A DNA stretch of 6,579 bases from Acidimicrobiia bacterium (GTDB lineage Bacteria > Actinomycetota > Acidimicrobiia > Acidimicrobiales > SZUA-35). Shown one piece after another: positions 4,912-6,579 of the stretch. Below the pieces are notes generated by a model. That model made no database searches. It was not told where the DNA came from and saw only the letters and a list, made by a program, of their open reading frames with translations. Each line of letters opens with the position of its first letter. Positions within the stretch are counted from its first letter, which is position 1. The stretch is from NCBI GenBank assembly GCA_029857855.1, contig JAOUGG010000143.1, forward strand, positions 1 to 6,579, in the 5' to 3' direction. The translations under genes and the position numbers were made by a program.

Positions 4912-5301
4912 ATGTCTGAAGCCAATGGTCCAGCCTCCACCGCCGATACCCAAGGTCTCGTCATCGAGCCGACGGCCGAGCAGTTGGCCGACGTCTCCTA
5001 CGATGCCAACGGCCTCGTTCCCGCCATCGTGCAGGACGTCGAGACCGGCGCGGTGCTGATGATGGCGTGGATGAACGCCGAGACACTGCAGCTTTCGCTG
5101 GCCGAGGGCCGCACCGTCTTCTGGAGCCGGTCCCGGTCTGAGGTGTGGCGCAAGGGCGACAGGTCCGGTGACCGTCAGTGGATCCAGCAGGCCTCCTACG
5201 ACTGTGACGCCGACACCCTGTTGTTCCGCGTGCGGCAGGAGGGGGCGGGAGCGTGCCACACCGGCGAGTACTCCTGCTTCTTCCGCGACTTCGGCGCGTG
5301 A
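4912..5301 (+). CDS. hisI: Phosphoribosyl-AMP cyclohydrolase
   Basis: HisI hydrolyses the adenine ring of phosphoribosyl-AMP to give ProFAR, the HisA substrate. This cytosolic enzyme binds Zn and Mg. The protein has 129 residues. Motifs: MMAWMN (50-55), VFWSRSR (69-75), WRKGDRSGDRQ (79-89), DCDAD (97-101) and GACHTGEYSCF (113-123). C98, C115 and C122 should bind zinc; D97, D99 and D101 should bind magnesium. The usual KGETSG motif reads KGDRSG here, with Arg replacing Thr at 84. There is no fused HisE (PR-ATP pyrophosphatase) domain, so hisE must lie elsewhere. About 18 residues at the N-terminus exceed the common family start. The gene is cut off from hisF by the hydrolase and groES genes and lies 7 nt before trpE, so it is probably cotranscribed with trpE. 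Confidence 0.96.
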   Translation: MSEANGPASTADTQGLVIEPTAEQLADVSYDANGLVPAIVQDVETGAVLMMAWMNAETLQLSLAEGRTVFWSRSRSEVWRKGDRSGDRQWIQQASYDCDADTLLFRVRQEGAGACHTGEYSCFFRDFGA

Positions 5302-5308
5302 TCGCCCG

Positions 5309-6579
5309 ATGACAACCACTCGTTCGGAGTTTCACGAGCTGGCCCGAACCTATCGGGCCATCCCGGTTCACCGCCAGCTGCTCGCCGATCTGACCACGCC
5401 GGTCGCGGCGTTCATGCGATGCGTGGGCGATGAAGCCGGATTCTGCCTGGAATCGGTCGACAACGGCGAGCGGTGGAGCCGTTTCAGCTTCGTCGGTCGT
5501 CGGCCCCACGCCACCCTGGTGGCCCGCGGTCGCAACGTCGAGATCACCGGCGACCTGCCCGACGACGATCTGCCGATCGACCAGGGCATTCTCGCGCCGC
5601 TCGAGCTGCTGCTCGAACGGTACCGGGCCCCTGAACTGACCGATCTTCCCCCACTCGTCGCGGGCCTCGTCGGCTACCTGGGCTACGACGTGATCCGGGA
5701 GATCGAGAAGATTCCGGAGACGACCGTCGACGACACCGGATACCCGGACGCCATCATCGACGTGATCGGCGAGCTGGCCGTGTTCGACCACTGGCGTCAG
5801 CGGGTCACGCTGGTGGCCGTGGCCCTGCTCGGCCCGTCACCGTCGCTCGCCGAGATCGACGCCGCCTACGACGAAGCCGTCGCCCGCCTCGATCGGCTCG
5901 CCAGCGACGGCGCCCGTCCAATCGACGAACCGATGGTCCGACCGCCGAACGAGTCGGAGGAGGTGCAGGAGGCCGACGTCGAGGCGCTGGCCGTGGCCGA
6001 GTCGTTGTCGGCCGGCCTCTACGAGAAATCGGTCGAAGCGGCCAAGGAGTACATCCGGGCCGGCGACATCTTCCAGGTGGTACTGGCCAAACGCTTCTCG
6101 TTCGACCTCGACGCCGATCCGATCGACGTCTACCGGGTCCTGCGCCAGATCAACCCGAGCCCCTACATGTATTTCATCCGCCGCCCGGAACTGACCCTCG
6201 TCGGTTGCTCACCGGAGCCGCTGGTCCAGGTCCAGGAGGGCCGGGTCATCTCCCGCCCGATCGCCGGCACCCGGCGGCGCGGTCGCACGGAACAGCACGA
6301 CCGCATGATGGCGGCCGAGCTGGCCGAGGATCCGAAGGAGCGGGCCGAACACGTGATGCTGGTCGACCTGGCCCGTAATGATCTCGGTCGAGTCGTCGAG
6401 TTCGGTTCACTGACCGTCGACGAGATGATGACGCTCGAGCGCTACAGCCACGTGATGCACCTCACCTCGGAGGTGTCGGGCGAGCTGACGGCCGGGAAGT
6501 CGGTGATCGACGTCCTGCGGGCGACGATGCCGGCCGGAACCGTATCCGGCGCACCCAAGGTACGAGCCATGGAGATCAT
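5309..6579 (+). CDS. trpE: Anthranilate synthase component I, 3'-truncated by the window edge
   Basis: TrpE converts chorismate to anthranilate, using ammonia supplied by the TrpG glutaminase, as the first committed step of tryptophan synthesis. The frame is open from the ATG at 5309 to the window end: 423 codons of an expected 500 or so. The N-terminal domain holds CLESVDNGERW (46-56), equivalent to the LLES tryptophan-binding element. The chorismate-binding domain shows GDIFQVV (252-258), NPSPYMYF (282-289), IAGTRRRG (318-325), DLARNDLGRV (353-362), HVMHLTSEV (381-389) and TVSGAPKVRAMEI (411-423). Together LES and NPSPYM indicate that feedback inhibition by tryptophan is probably retained. 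PabB and aminodeoxychorismate synthase are related, but overall similarity and the LES/NPSPYM pair favour TrpE. The start follows hisI by 7 nt without a Shine-Dalgarno sequence, suggesting coupled translation. Confidence 0.94.
   Translation, partial: MTTTRSEFHELARTYRAIPVHRQLLADLTTPVAAFMRCVGDEAGFCLESVDNGERWSRFSFVGRRPHATLVARGRNVEITGDLPDDDLPIDQGILAPLELLLERYRAPELTDLPPLVAGLVGYLGYDVIREIEKIPETTVDDTGYPDAIIDVIGELAVFDHWRQRVTLVAVALLGPSPSLAEIDAAYDEAVARLDRLASDGARPIDEPMVRPPNESEEVQEADVEALAVAESLSAGLYEKSVEAAKEYIRAGDIFQVVLAKRFSFDLDADPIDVYRVLRQINPSPYMYFIRRPELTLVGCSPEPLVQVQEGRVISRPIAGTRRRGRTEQHDRMMAAELAEDPKERAEHVMLVDLARNDLGRVVEFGSLTVDEMMTLERYSHVMHLTSEVSGELTAGKSVIDVLRATMPAGTVSGAPKVRAMEI

Overview
This window is a high-GC bacterial chromosome segment, almost fully coding, whose gene content is ordinary amino-acid biosynthesis. 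I infer an actinobacterium, possibly an Acidimicrobiia-like lineage. The basis is strong G/C bias at third positions, ATGA/GTGA stop-start overlaps, promoter -10 boxes lying only 6-9 nt before start codons (leaderless style), a variant GroES whose tail resembles actinobacterial paralogues I recall, and a hisI-trpE junction. The lineage call is moderate to low in confidence, because no rRNA or marker gene is present. I found no mobile element, CRISPR array, tRNA or rRNA.

Layout. Positions 1-3488 hold a compact plus-strand histidine operon: hisC (5' end cut off by the window), hisB, hisH, hisA and hisF. hisC/hisB, hisB/hisH and hisA/hisF each overlap by 4 bp. hisH and hisA are separated by 29 nt with a clear ribosome binding site. 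Positions 3482-4198 hold a minus-strand alpha/beta hydrolase that converges on hisF and overlaps its last 7 bp. A 73-nt divergent intergenic region (4199-4271) carries a perfect 6-3-6 inverted repeat and a likely leaderless promoter for a variant GroES gene (4272-4796). Positions 4797-4911 form a short repeat-rich spacer, then come hisI (4912-5301) and trpE (from 5309, running off the right edge).

The genes work together as follows. HisI opens the PR-AMP ring, HisA isomerises ProFAR to PRFAR, HisH and HisF form the glutamine-dependent IGP synthase, HisB dehydrates IGP, and HisC transaminates imidazole-acetol phosphate. hisG, hisE and hisD are not in the window, and neither is histidinol-phosphate phosphatase. 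TrpE starts tryptophan synthesis from chorismate. HisA looks like the classic monofunctional form and not the HisA/TrpF dual enzyme PriA of many actinobacteria.

The most unusual structure is at the groES 3' end. A perfect 32-bp block encoding the conserved C-terminal tail is repeated 57 bp downstream, in the same frame, just beyond the TAA stop, and that frame stays open for 34 codons. A second, 13-bp direct repeat follows. This looks like a tail duplication and may be lineage-specific. I do not see a clear novel multi-gene system here.
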